A stretch of 64,000 nucleotides of DNA. It comes from Clostridiales bacterium (GTDB lineage Bacteria > Bacillota > Clostridia > Oscillospirales > Oscillospiraceae). Where the stretch lies: contig JALFVN010000027.1 in the NCBI GenBank assembly GCA_022787565.1, positions 37,616 through 101,615 on the forward strand. The letters are read 5' to 3'. Shown piece after piece: positions 52,385 through 60,993 of this stretch. The notes beneath the pieces were generated by a model. It was given only the letters and a program-made list of their open reading frames with translations. It was not told the DNA's origin and ran no database searches. A program made the position numbers and the translations under genes. The stretch's first letter is position 1, and each line of letters opens with the position of its first letter.

Positions 52385-52409
52385 CCGTCACCATCGTCAC
52401 AACCGTCAC
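52338..52409. repeat. Inverted array of 9-bp-period GTGAC/GTCAC units, element 1
   Basis: Three GTGAC words start at 52338, 52347 and 52356, and three GTCAC words at 52387, 52396 and 52405, giving a symmetrical structure over the Rep stop codon with a T-rich centre (ATTTTTGAGGGCG). The same design exists in element 2 at 62145-62217. It may be a replication origin, a Rep binding site, or a strong RNA hairpin. Confidence 0.7.
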
Positions 52410-52602
52410 AGAAAGTTTCGGTGGGGATGCAAGGGAGCCCTTTTCAAAGGGTGCTCCCTGCCGGGGAGCTATCCGCAGATAGCAGGGGCAGCGCCCCTCC
52501 GGGAGCATCAGAGCGCAGCGGCGGGAAGATGCTTCCGGCCTCCCCCCTCGGAGAGCGCAACAGCATCTTTTGATGGCCGCAGGCTGTCAAAAGTGCTTTT
52601 GC

Positions 52603-52623
52603 GTTACTTTCGCAGAAAGTAAC
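52603..52623. other. oriT-like hairpin upstream of MobV relaxase, element 1
   Basis: GTTACTTTC and GAAAGTAAC form a perfect 9-bp stem with a GCA loop, 45 bases before the relaxase start. Element 2 has CACTTCC/GGAAGTG with a CGCA loop in the same place. Recognition of a hairpin just upstream of the gene is usual for MobV relaxases. The GC-rich region 52410-52600 before it carries several more hairpins (for example GCTATC/GATAGC near 52470) and no gene. Confidence 0.5.
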
Positions 52624-52667
52624 AAAGGCCGCTGCTTGCGCAGCGCAAGGAAAGGATGTGATTTGAA

Positions 52668-53843
52668 ATGAAAAGAACGATTAGTGCCGAGGTCGGAAAA
52701 GGCTCCATCAATCACAACAGCCGGAAATTCAAGGCGGCAAACGTGGACCCGGAGCGCACCCACCTCAATATAGAATACTGTAATGAGCCGATCAAGCAAG
52801 TCTATCACAAACTGTTCGATGAAGCCCTGGAACGGTACAACGAAAAGCAGACACGCTCTGACAGACGGATCGAAAATTACTATGAGAAGATCCGTACCGG
52901 CAAACAGGAAAAGCCCTTCCATGAATTGATTATCCAGATCGGCAACCGGGACGATACGGGATCTGGAACAGAGATTGGAGAACAGGCCAAGGTGGCGCTG
53001 GATGAATACTACCAGGGCTTCCGGGAACGGAATCCTAATTTGTACGTCTTTTCCGCTCACCTGCACATGGACGAGGCCACGCCTCATATCCACATTGATT
53101 TCGTTCCCTTCACCACTGGGAGCAAGCGGGGGCTGGATACAAGAGTATCGCTGAAGCAGGCGCTTGCCGCACAGGGCTTCCGTGGCGGCACCCGTGGAGC
53201 GACGGAATGGAATCAATGGGTACTTTCCGAAAAGAAGGAGCTCGCCATTGCCATGTTCCGGCATGGCTTTGAATGGGAGCAGAAAGGCACCCACGAGGAG
53301 CATTTGAGCGTGATCGACTATAAGAAACAGGAGCGCACGAAGGAGCTCGTCGCCGTGGAAGAAAAGCTGGCCGACAAGTCAGCGGAGTTCAATACTCTTG
53401 CCAAGCGGATCAACAATTTGAAGGATGGAGAACATGACTATTACGAAATGGAGCAAAAGCTCGCCTCCGATCCAGAGTATCAGCTTCCAGAGCCGCAGGC
53501 GTTTATGACGGCCAAAACCTACAAGGCCAAGTTTGCGGAGCCGCTGATCAAAAAGCTAAAAGAGATGATAAAAAGCCTCATAGTACAGTGTGCAAAGATT
53601 TGGGATAGCTACCACCGGATCAACGAAAGAAATGGGAGGCTGTATAAGGAAAACGAACATCTGATAGCAAGTAACGACTGGCTCAAAGAGGAAAACGTCG
53701 CCCTGCGGGAACAGAATAAGGACTATGCCCTCCTTCGGAAGGTGTTCGGGAGCAGGAAAATCGACGATCTGGTGACACAGGCCAGAGAAGCACAACAGGC
53801 AAAACGGCGGCAACGCCAAAGAAGCTATGATTATGAAAGGTAG
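52668..53843 (+). CDS. MobV/Pre-family relaxase, element 1
   Basis: A 391-residue plasmid-recombination/mobilisation relaxase. The metal-binding motif is HLHMDEATPHIHIDFVPF with His131, His133, His140 and His142. The C-terminal 170 residues are a coiled coil. AAGGAAAGG precedes the ATG. The enzyme would nick oriT so that the element can be mobilised by a helper conjugation system, as no type IV secretion genes are present. Confidence 0.9.
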   Translation: MKRTISAEVGKGSINHNSRKFKAANVDPERTHLNIEYCNEPIKQVYHKLFDEALERYNEKQTRSDRRIENYYEKIRTGKQEKPFHELIIQIGNRDDTGSGTEIGEQAKVALDEYYQGFRERNPNLYVFSAHLHMDEATPHIHIDFVPFTTGSKRGLDTRVSLKQALAAQGFRGGTRGATEWNQWVLSEKKELAIAMFRHGFEWEQKGTHEEHLSVIDYKKQERTKELVAVEEKLADKSAEFNTLAKRINNLKDGEHDYYEMEQKLASDPEYQLPEPQAFMTAKTYKAKFAEPLIKKLKEMIKSLIVQCAKIWDSYHRINERNGRLYKENEHLIASNDWLKEENVALREQNKDYALLRKVFGSRKIDDLVTQAREAQQAKRRQRQRSYDYER

Positions 53844-53852
53844 GGTCAAACA

Positions 53853-54230
53853 ATGGAAAAGCAAGTCTATGACGAAAAGAATGGGCTGTGGTATGAACTG
53901 CACGGAGACTATTATCTCCCGTGCCTGACCGTGCCGCCGGAAGAACAGCGTCCCATCGGCGTATGGGGGCAATGGCATCTGCGATATATCCGGCAGCACC
54001 GCAAGGCGCTGTACACGCAGCTGCAGATCACCGGCAAGCTGAACGGTTATCTGGCCGATCTGAATGAACAGGCGGAGGCTATGTTCTTTGAGCTGGTAAA
54101 ACAGCTTGCCGCCCGTGAGGGCGTCACTGAACAGCTTAAGGCTCAGAATCAAATGCTGTGGGTGCACCGGATGAACAATATCCGGGATCGGGCTATGGAG
54201 GCGGTCAACAACGATCTGATCTACGCATAA
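53853..54230 (+). CDS. tnpV: TnpV family protein, element 1
   Basis: A 125-residue TnpV protein, closely similar to the one at 11392-11769 (same start YDEKNGLWYEL, same PIGVWGQWHLRYIRQHRK, same ending). It follows the relaxase by 9 bases. Role unknown. Confidence 0.88.
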   Translation: MEKQVYDEKNGLWYELHGDYYLPCLTVPPEEQRPIGVWGQWHLRYIRQHRKALYTQLQITGKLNGYLADLNEQAEAMFFELVKQLAAREGVTEQLKAQNQMLWVHRMNNIRDRAMEAVNNDLIYA

Positions 54231-54460
54231 GGTATCGGCGGCGGGAGGCAATCCCCGCCGCTATTTCCTGTATGCTTAAAGAAATGTCTTGCAAGTTTCA
54301 AACCTACAAGGTAGTCGGTTGCACCCTTGTTTTTTCTATCATAAAAGTTCGGAACTGTCCATGTGTCTTTCCTGCCATAAGCCTTGAAAAGTTCGTAAAC
54401 TTGTGGTATAATGAATTATCTTGTAAGTGCAATTAGGTTTCATTGAAAGCGAGGTGCGTT

Positions 54461-54673
54461 ATGGTAAAGAACGATTTTGATATAGACGTTAAGGTCAAAT
54501 GCTTGGAAGAGCGTGTCACCCAGGCGCAGCTTGCAGAGATGGTAGGAACTTCCGCTCCATACATCAGCAGGCTCATAAATAAAAAGGACGGCATCGTGAA
54601 CAAGGTGTTCGTAGAGATGCTTGAAAAGTTGGGTTACGATATCCAGATCACTTATGTTAAGAAAGAGAAATAG
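54461..54673 (+). CDS. Small HTH regulator of the cargo operon
   Basis: A 70-residue HTH protein: VTQAQLAEMVGTSAPYISRL is the helix-turn-helix, followed by a short tail ending IQITYVKKEK. ATG 54461 follows GCGAGGTG. It is the first gene of an AT-richer four-gene operon and lies 10 bases before the SAP protein. Likely a local regulator or antitoxin-like partner. Confidence 0.78.
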   Translation: MVKNDFDIDVKVKCLEERVTQAQLAEMVGTSAPYISRLINKKDGIVNKVFVEMLEKLGYDIQITYVKKEK

Positions 54674-54683
54674 GAGAAAAGGC

Positions 54684-55883
54684 ATGGGACTGTTTGATAT
54701 ATTCAAAACGAAGAAGACTATCGGCGTGTCTAATGGCACATCACATGCAGTTTCGAATTCGAAAGATTCTTTTGCAGATTCGAGTTCAATATCTCCGGAT
54801 GAGCGCCCTTATTATCAGCCGGATGATTATTATACCTTCTACTCATACCCAGGGACAGAAATGGCAACTCGGGTGATAACATTTGAAGAACGGAAAAAGA
54901 CATCTTTTCCTTCAGCACGAGGTTTGTATGTAGCTGAAATAATGCTTCTTGAGTATTGTTCTCAGGGAAAATATCCAAAACCTAAAGGTGGTTATCCGGG
55001 ATTATGGTGGTTTAAATATGGAATCCGCGATGTGGGTCATGCGTTAGAATCTCTTCAGGACAGAGGATTTCTCCAATGGGCGTCAAAAGCAAAGAGTCTG
55101 GGCACATTAAAAGTTGATGAATTAAAACAACTTCTTGTTAACGAGGGGCTTTCCACAGCGGGAAAGAAGGCTGATCTGGTAAGCAGAATTGCAATGGAGA
55201 TTCCAGATGATAGGCTTGTTATTCCTGGTTATGAACCAAAATACGAATTAACAGATATAGGTAAAGCCGAACTGGAGGATAACGGTTACGTTCCCTATAT
55301 GCACAGACACAATCATCTTACTACCGAGGATAATAGGTTCGGGGAAACATTTACTGTATGGGATATCAACAAACTGTTCCCGGACGGAAACGCAACAAAC
55401 TGGCGTAGAGTAGTAGGAGATATTGAAAAAAAGCGTTTTGGCGTAGACATGGCAAATGCTGCGCCCGTGGAAAAAACAAAAAATGGTTCGGGGAAAGAAA
55501 ACTATATTGCCCAAAGGGATGAGGTTCGAAAACATCTTGAGTCCATGAAATCCGAAATTGCGAGAGGAATCAAGACGGGTGGAGACGGATTTGAGGAAGA
55601 ATCCCAGGGATTGGATCTTAAGTCCACAGGGAGAGATAAAGAGGCCCTTGTAAAATTCTACATAGCTATAGGTAAACGATTTGATGCTCCTGCATTATAC
55701 AGAGAAGCGGCGAAACTGCTGCGTAAGTACGGGATGTATGAAGAGGAATTATCTGTTATTAACGCAGGGCTGCTGAACATCCCCAAAAACAACAGTCATA
55801 GAGATGAACTGTTTGAAAGGAAGAAAAAAGTTCAGGAACTTATAAAGAAAGAAAAAGAGGCATACCAGGAGGTAGAGATATGA
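54684..55883 (+). CDS. SAP-domain protein, cargo operon
   Basis: A 399-residue protein. Residues 75-135 look like a winged-helix region (LYVAEIMLLEYCSQGKYP ... GHALESLQDRGFLQWA). A SAP DNA-binding motif follows at about 141-172 (LKVDELKQLLVNEGLSTAG then KKADLVSRI). The C-terminal part (about 310-390) is TPR-like helical (STGRDKEALVKFYIAIGKRF). No catalytic motif is seen. It overlaps the next gene by 4 bases. SAP suggests DNA binding; overall role unknown. Confidence 0.72.
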   Translation: MGLFDIFKTKKTIGVSNGTSHAVSNSKDSFADSSSISPDERPYYQPDDYYTFYSYPGTEMATRVITFEERKKTSFPSARGLYVAEIMLLEYCSQGKYPKPKGGYPGLWWFKYGIRDVGHALESLQDRGFLQWASKAKSLGTLKVDELKQLLVNEGLSTAGKKADLVSRIAMEIPDDRLVIPGYEPKYELTDIGKAELEDNGYVPYMHRHNHLTTEDNRFGETFTVWDINKLFPDGNATNWRRVVGDIEKKRFGVDMANAAPVEKTKNGSGKENYIAQRDEVRKHLESMKSEIARGIKTGGDGFEEESQGLDLKSTGRDKEALVKFYIAIGKRFDAPALYREAAKLLRKYGMYEEELSVINAGLLNIPKNNSHRDELFERKKKVQELIKKEKEAYQEVEI

Positions 55884-56857
55884 AAATTGTCAGTATGGTT
55901 TGTCCAAATTGCGGCGCATCCTTACAGGTAGATGCAGATCAGAAAAATCTGACGTGTAGCTACTGTGGAAACGGCTTGTATGTTGATGATGAAGTTAAAC
56001 ATGTTCAATATGATAATGCAGAAGAAACGGGCTATCAGTTTGAAAAGGGACGTCAGCGTGCCCAAGCCGAGGCAACCAGGGTACAACAGCAGACATTCAA
56101 CATGAATTTCGGGAAGCCTCCGAAAAAAAGAAAGACATGGCTATGGGTGCTGGGATGGATATTCATTTTTCCGGTTCCGCTTACCATTTTAATGCTGAGA
56201 AATCAGAAACTCAGTAAGCCTGTGAAGATTGGCATAATTGTAGCAGCATGGATAGTTTATCTGATTATAGGTCTTGCCGGTGGAGGATCCGGAGACAACA
56301 AGGATTCTTCCAATGCGAATACTGAGACTACAACTATCGAGCAGCCTGCAGATAACTCTGCGACTACAACTATCGAGCAGTCTGCAGATAACTCTGCTGC
56401 GAATGACAGCACTGCTGGTAGCTCTGAGAGTGCGATAGATAGTTTTATTGCTGAAATTAATAAATCAGAGGATATCAGTTTGGAGTATGTTGAGGACTTC
56501 ATTCCTTCTGATAAAGAGGGCGGTCATTACCGTACCGAGTTCAGACTTAATGCGTGGAAGGATTCCACAGGAAAATCTTATAAATATGGAGATTCAACTG
56601 TTGATATCATTCTTTCCAGCAGTGGAGAAATCCAAAGAATCTATATGGACGGTGCAACCCTTGAACAGTGCGAAAACATGATCAGGTACGCTTCTTCATT
56701 ACTGGACTCTACAGCTACTGAAGCTGACATACAGGAGGCAGTTGATTATATAGACGAGCATAAAGAGGCTAACGGTTATTACTATGGAAAGTTGGGATTG
56801 CTTGTACTTGGGCATGGAGATAGCGGTTATGAGTTTATGCTGAAGTATGGTTTATAA
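55880..56857 (+). CDS. Zinc-ribbon membrane protein, cargo operon
   Basis: A 325-residue protein. A zinc ribbon is formed by CPNC (Cys8, Cys11) and CSYC (Cys26, Cys29). Two transmembrane helices lie at about 87-106 and 115-134. A serine/threonine linker with two copies of TTTIEQxADNSA follows, then an extracytoplasmic domain of about 150 residues. The layout suggests a cytoplasmic sensor ribbon tied to an outer domain. No known full-length family recognised. Confidence 0.7.
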   Translation: MKIVSMVCPNCGASLQVDADQKNLTCSYCGNGLYVDDEVKHVQYDNAEETGYQFEKGRQRAQAEATRVQQQTFNMNFGKPPKKRKTWLWVLGWIFIFPVPLTILMLRNQKLSKPVKIGIIVAAWIVYLIIGLAGGGSGDNKDSSNANTETTTIEQPADNSATTTIEQSADNSAANDSTAGSSESAIDSFIAEINKSEDISLEYVEDFIPSDKEGGHYRTEFRLNAWKDSTGKSYKYGDSTVDIILSSSGEIQRIYMDGATLEQCENMIRYASSLLDSTATEADIQEAVDYIDEHKEANGYYYGKLGLLVLGHGDSGYEFMLKYGL

Positions 56858-56891
56858 AATCATATAGGACATTACACGAGGTGATACGCTT

Positions 56892-58232
56892 ATGGGAATG
56901 AGATTCAGAAAATCCGTAAAAATCTGCAAGGGTGTTAAAGTGAATTTTTCCAAGTCTGGAGCAAGTCTGTCTCTTGGAGGAAGAGGACACTCTATGAATT
57001 TTGGAGGGCGAGGAACAAGGGCTACTTTCGGAATCCCGGGAACGGGTTTGTCCTATAGCACCAAAGTCGGCGGCTCCCACAAATCACACTCATCATCGAA
57101 CAGAAGCTCGGCATCTCATTCCGGATCAAGAAGCAATGCTGTGGCAGTTCCGAATTCAGTTCAGCTGAAGATGAGCCCGGATGGGAGAGTTGAGATACTG
57201 GATGGCAGAGGTAATGTCATTACAGATCAGTCAATGGTAAGGAAAATAAAGGCCACAGATGCTTATAAAAATATGGTCAGAAATCTTGAAGGTCAGCGCC
57301 AGGATATGCTTGAGCAGGCCTACAATGAAGCCAAGAAAGAAAATGATAGGTTTATTGAAATCCACAAGCTTTCTCCTCAGGTAGACAGCCAGGAGCAGTA
57401 TCTTCAGATACTGAACAGCCTTAGACCTCCGGTATACCAAAGGAGACAGTATGAAGTACCATGTCCTACTGAAGCAACAGTGCGTGAACAGTTGATGCAG
57501 GAGGCCAAAGCTACAGTACAGGGTAGTATCTTTAAGATCGGAAAATTGCGCAAGGAATATGTAGATTCAAATATACAGAGTCGGCTGAATGCTGCTATCT
57601 CCGCCTGGTCTCAGGACAAACATGCTTTTGAAGAACAGGAGACTGAAAACGAAGCATCAGAGAATGAACGCTATGCTGCTGAGTTTAACGCAAACAGGAC
57701 ATATATGAGCAATCTTATTAATGGTGGTGATGATGAGATAAGTGAAGCGGTCGAATCATGGATTTCATCCTGTGAGCTCCCGGTTGAAATTAATGTAGAC
57801 TATGATTGGAATCGAAATGACCACATTATGTATCTTGATGTGGATTTGCCTGAAATTGAGGATATTCCCGAAAATGAGGTGGTTAGACTTGCAAGCGGAA
57901 ATCTCAAAGAAAAAAAGAAAACGCAGGCTACTATAAAACAGGAATATGTAAATCTTGTACTTGGACTTGCAATCTTTATCTCTGCAAATATTTTTAATGC
58001 GAGTCCTGCAATTCATAGTATTGTGATGTCTGGTTATACACAGAGGAGAAACAAAGCTGGGGAAGTAAATGACGAATATGTTTACTCTATCAAGTTTTTA
58101 AGAGAGATATTTGAAAACAGCGTATTGGCTAACGTGAATCCCATGGACTTCTGCATGAGATTTGAAAACAGATGCAATATTACAAGCACTATGCTTATGA
58201 AAAAAATACAGCCCTATGAGATAGGGGAATAA
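56892..58232 (+). CDS. DUF4236-domain protein, cargo operon
   Basis: A 446-residue protein. Residues 1-60 are a DUF4236 domain (MRFRKSVKICKGVKVNFSKSG, then GGRGTRATFGIPGTGLSYSTK). A serine-rich linker follows, then a charged helical region with SPDGRVEILDGRGNVI. The last 150 residues contain IEINVDYDW-like strands and a hydrophobic helix (about 350-375). DUF4236 has no established function. It ends the cargo operon, 34 bases after the zinc-ribbon gene, and is visibly AT-richer than the mobilisation genes. Confidence 0.72.
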   Translation: MGMRFRKSVKICKGVKVNFSKSGASLSLGGRGHSMNFGGRGTRATFGIPGTGLSYSTKVGGSHKSHSSSNRSSASHSGSRSNAVAVPNSVQLKMSPDGRVEILDGRGNVITDQSMVRKIKATDAYKNMVRNLEGQRQDMLEQAYNEAKKENDRFIEIHKLSPQVDSQEQYLQILNSLRPPVYQRRQYEVPCPTEATVREQLMQEAKATVQGSIFKIGKLRKEYVDSNIQSRLNAAISAWSQDKHAFEEQETENEASENERYAAEFNANRTYMSNLINGGDDEISEAVESWISSCELPVEINVDYDWNRNDHIMYLDVDLPEIEDIPENEVVRLASGNLKEKKKTQATIKQEYVNLVLGLAIFISANIFNASPAIHSIVMSGYTQRRNKAGEVNDEYVYSIKFLREIFENSVLANVNPMDFCMRFENRCNITSTMLMKKIQPYEIGE

Positions 58233-58350
58233 AAAAAGAAGAGGACAATCTTAACGGCCTTTTTTCACGCCACTGTCTCAAGACTTTTTGAAATTGGCCA
58301 TTGTTTTGGTATAATAACAGCGCTATTATCCGCAGCAGTTCCCCTTCTCT

Positions 58351-58381
58351 GTTATCAACGCTGATAACAAAATGATAACAG
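58351..58381 (+). repeat. Integrase arm-type repeats, right end of element 1
   Basis: GTTATCA/TGATAAC inverted repeat (58351-58368) followed by another TGATAACA unit; 58362-58381 matches the left-end repeat at 48123-48142 in 18 of 20 bases, in the same orientation. Confidence 0.55.
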
Positions 58382-58475
58382 AAGGGGTGATAGGCTGGAT
58401 AATATGGATATATCAAATAATCAAAGGAACCACGAACAGGACGAACAATGATTCCTAAACAGAATCAGTTAAGTC

Positions 58476-58492
58476 CTATCGAGTGGGAATGA
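58476..58492 (+). other. attR of element 1 / attL of element 2
   Basis: CTATCGAGTGGGAATGA repeats the guaA 3' end. It marks the junction of the tandem elements. After it, both elements continue with an AAACCC...GGGTTTT-like inverted repeat, at 48079-48102 and 58510-58538. Confidence 0.82.
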
Positions 58493-58608
58493 CCGTCAAA
58501 ACGGCTCAAACCCGCATGAATACAGGGTTTTTGACCTGTCAATCTGCCTTGTGATACTGGATTGATACTATTCGTGTCAACCCGGTACACAAGAGAATGA
58601 TTGCAAAG

Positions 58609-58662
58609 GGCAAGCAAGCCGCCCTGCTGAACGACAAATTCAGCAGGGCGGCTTTGCTTGTC
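58609..58662. terminator. Strong terminator after the element 2 XRE gene
   Basis: A stem of about 20 bp (AAGCCGCCCTGCTGAA / TTCAGCAGGGCGGCTT plus flanking pairs) lies directly after the minus-strand stop at 58663. Confidence 0.75.
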
Positions 58663-59220
58663 CTATTTTTCTTTTCTCCAAGGAACATAGTAGTCAAACC
58701 GTTTGCTGTCGTCACAGGTACACGGCCAGTTGATTTTCCATTCAAAGTATTCCTCCCTGGTAATTTCCCCGGCGTGAAGTTCCTGCTGACGCAAGAGCCA
58801 TTCCCGCATGAACTCATCTACCAGCCCATAGTTGAAGTATATGCCCACGGGAGGTTGAGCGGGCCAGTCGTCCGTGTCATTGTAGCGGACGGCGGTATCA
58901 TCGGAGGCCCCCGTCTTGCCGGGATTGCGGACAAGCTGAAACAAGCGGATGGAGCCGGGGCTGTCCTCGTCCAGCCAGAAGAATGTCCGCATGAAGTCCT
59001 CGGCGCAGCCAGGACGGAGCGTGTAGAAGTTCTGGAAGTCTACCCGAAGCGCCTGGGCAATCTTGTCCAGCAGTTCCCTTTTCGGAACACGGTAATTCGT
59101 TTCGTACTGGGCAATACGGTTGTCCGCTCCCTTTTCCTCAAAACCGACAGCCAGCCCCAATTCCTTTTGCGTCATGCCTCGAAAAGTTCGGATTTTCTTG
59201 ATTTTTTCTCCTACTGTCAT
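58663..59220 (-). CDS. XRE-family repressor of element 2
   Basis: A 185-residue regulator with HTH GMTQKELGLAVGFEEKGADNR and AQYETNYRVPKRELLDKIAQAL, and an acidic C-terminal half with EITREEYFEWKINWP. Same architecture and position as 48761-49291. ATG 59220 heads the conserved MTVGEKIKKIRTFRG; upstream codons are ignored. Divergent from the excisionase-integrase genes. Confidence 0.8.
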   Translation of the reverse strand: MTVGEKIKKIRTFRGMTQKELGLAVGFEEKGADNRIAQYETNYRVPKRELLDKIAQALRVDFQNFYTLRPGCAEDFMRTFFWLDEDSPGSIRLFQLVRNPGKTGASDDTAVRYNDTDDWPAQPPVGIYFNYGLVDEFMREWLLRQQELHAGEITREEYFEWKINWPCTCDDSKRFDYYVPWRKEK

Positions 59221-59279
59221 ATGTTCCACCGCCTTTGAACATAGTATAGCGCAAATAAGCGAAATACGCAAGAGAAAAA

Positions 59280-59362
59280 TTAACAAAATTGCGAAATTTC
59301 CTCTTGACATTAACAACCATGCGAATGTATAATAAGGACGTTGGCATTAACAATTTTGCGAA
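59280..59362 (+). promoter_or_regulatory. Element 2 xis-int promoter with three 16-bp operators
   Basis: TTGACA (59304) and TATAAT (59328) are 18 bases apart. Three copies of TTAACAANNNTGCGAA start at 59280, 59310 and 59347, one upstream, one within the spacer, and one downstream. They are the likely binding sites of the divergently encoded XRE repressor. Confidence 0.7.
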
Positions 59363-59384
59363 TAAGAAGCGAGGAGGTGAAAAC

Positions 59385-59573
59385 ATGAGCAAGGAACTGT
59401 TTGTACGGGCCGAGGAAGTGGCCGGGGTGCTGGGTATCTCCAAACCCTACGCCTACAAGCTGGTGCGGGAGATGAACGAGGAACTGAAGCAGAAGGGTTT
59501 CCTCACCATCCCCGGACGGGTGAGCAGGAATTACTTTGAGGAAAAGTTCTATGGACTGCGGGAAAATCAGTAA
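59385..59573 (+). CDS. Excisionase-like HTH protein, element 2
   Basis: A 62-residue HTH protein with VRAEEVAGVLGISKPYAYKL and GFLTIPGRVSRNYFEEKFYGL, matching its counterpart in element 1. GAGGAGGTG precedes ATG 59385. It ends 12 bases before the integrase. Confidence 0.82.
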   Translation: MSKELFVRAEEVAGVLGISKPYAYKLVREMNEELKQKGFLTIPGRVSRNYFEEKFYGLRENQ

Positions 59574-59585
59574 GGAGGGAACAAA

Positions 59586-60662
59586 ATGCCAGCATACAAA
59601 GACAAGGCCAAAGGCACATGGTATGCGTCCTTTTACTTTGAGAACTGGACAGGGAAAAAGGAAAAGAAGATGAAACGGGGTTTCAAGACCAAGCGGGAGG
59701 CGCTGGAGTGGGAACGGACGTTCCTGCAACAGCAGACCGCTGACCTGGATATGACCTTTGAGAGTTTCGTGGCGCTCTACGCTACGGACATGAAAGGCCG
59801 TATCAAGGAGAACACCTGGGGGACGAAAGAGCATATCCTCTACAAGAAGCTGGTGCCATACTTCGGCAAGCGGAAAATGAGCGAGATTAGTTCTAAAGAG
59901 GTCATGGCGTGGCAAAGCGAAATGCTCAACTACCGGGACAAGAACGGCAAGCCCTACTCCCCCGTTTACTTGAAAACGCTGCACAATCAGTTGAGCGCCG
60001 TTTTCAATCATGCGGTGAAGCACTACAAGCTGAAAGCCAACCCCGCCGCCCAGGTGGGCAACATGGGCAAGGCCAAGGGCCGGGAAATGCTGTTCTGGAC
60101 GAAAGCGGAGTATCTGAAATTTGCTGACGCTATGATGGACAAGCCCCTCTCCTACTATACCTTTGAAATGCTCTACTGGTGCGGTATCCGGGAGGGGGAA
60201 TTGCTGGCCCTCACCCCTGGGGACTTCGACTTTGAGAAGCAGACGGTTTCCATCTCAAAATCCTATCAGCGTATCAAGGGCCAGGATGTAGTCACCGACC
60301 CCAAGACCGCCAAGAGCAACAGGGTCATTCAAATGCCCGCTTTCCTCTGTGAAGAAATGGAGGACTACATCAAGAGCCTATATGCCGCAAAGCCGACAGA
60401 CCGCATTTTCCCCGTGACGAAATCCTACCTTCACCGGGAGATGGACAGGGGAGCGAAAGAGGCGGGGGTCAAGCGGATCAGGATTCACGACCTCCGACAC
60501 AGCCACATTTCCCTGCTGATTGACATGGGCTTCACCGCCCTGGCAATCGCTGACCGGGTGGGACATGAAAGTATCGACATCACCTACCGCTACGCTCACC
60601 TGTTTCCCACCCGGCAGGCGGAGATGGCGAACAAACTGGACATGGAGCGAAAGGGGGCTTAA
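59586..60662 (+). CDS. Tyrosine integrase, element 2
   Basis: A 358-residue integrase with the same domain order as element 1: AP2-like arm domain, core-binding domain, then catalytic residues in CGIREGELLAL, HDLRHSHISLL and GHESIDITYRYAH (Tyr nucleophile). Its att site at 58476 carries the guaA 3' end, so both integrases share target specificity while being clearly different in sequence. Confidence 0.95.
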   Translation: MPAYKDKAKGTWYASFYFENWTGKKEKKMKRGFKTKREALEWERTFLQQQTADLDMTFESFVALYATDMKGRIKENTWGTKEHILYKKLVPYFGKRKMSEISSKEVMAWQSEMLNYRDKNGKPYSPVYLKTLHNQLSAVFNHAVKHYKLKANPAAQVGNMGKAKGREMLFWTKAEYLKFADAMMDKPLSYYTFEMLYWCGIREGELLALTPGDFDFEKQTVSISKSYQRIKGQDVVTDPKTAKSNRVIQMPAFLCEEMEDYIKSLYAAKPTDRIFPVTKSYLHREMDRGAKEAGVKRIRIHDLRHSHISLLIDMGFTALAIADRVGHESIDITYRYAHLFPTRQAEMANKLDMERKGA

Positions 60663-60665
60663 ATC

Positions 60666-60986
60666 ATGTCTGCAAAGAACCTTGACAACCACAACCGATG
60701 GAGAAGCAAAACCATAGCGTTCCGGGTGTCCCCGGAGGAAAACGAACAGATTGAGATTGCCGTCCGCCTCTCCGGGCTGACCAAGCAGGACTACATCACC
60801 CGGCGGCTCTTAGACCGGGCCGTGGTGGTGCAGGGCAATCCCAGGGTCTACAAGGCCCTGCGTGACCAACTCGCCGCCGTCCTGGGGGAACTGCGGCGCA
60901 TTGAGGCCGGGGGCGGCGTGGGGGATGAACTTCTCGCCACCATTGACCTTATCTCGATGACGCTGGGCGGCATGAAGGAGGATTGA
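60666..60986 (+). CDS. MobC-like ribbon-helix-helix protein, element 2
   Basis: A 106-residue counterpart of 50880-51206 (TIAFRVSPEENEQIEIAVRL at the start; NPRVYKALRDQLAAVLGELRRI in the middle). It starts 3 bases after the integrase stop and precedes the Rep-like gene. Confidence 0.78.
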   Translation: MSAKNLDNHNRWRSKTIAFRVSPEENEQIEIAVRLSGLTKQDYITRRLLDRAVVVQGNPRVYKALRDQLAAVLGELRRIEAGGGVGDELLATIDLISMTLGGMKED

Positions 60987-60993
60987 TAGATTG

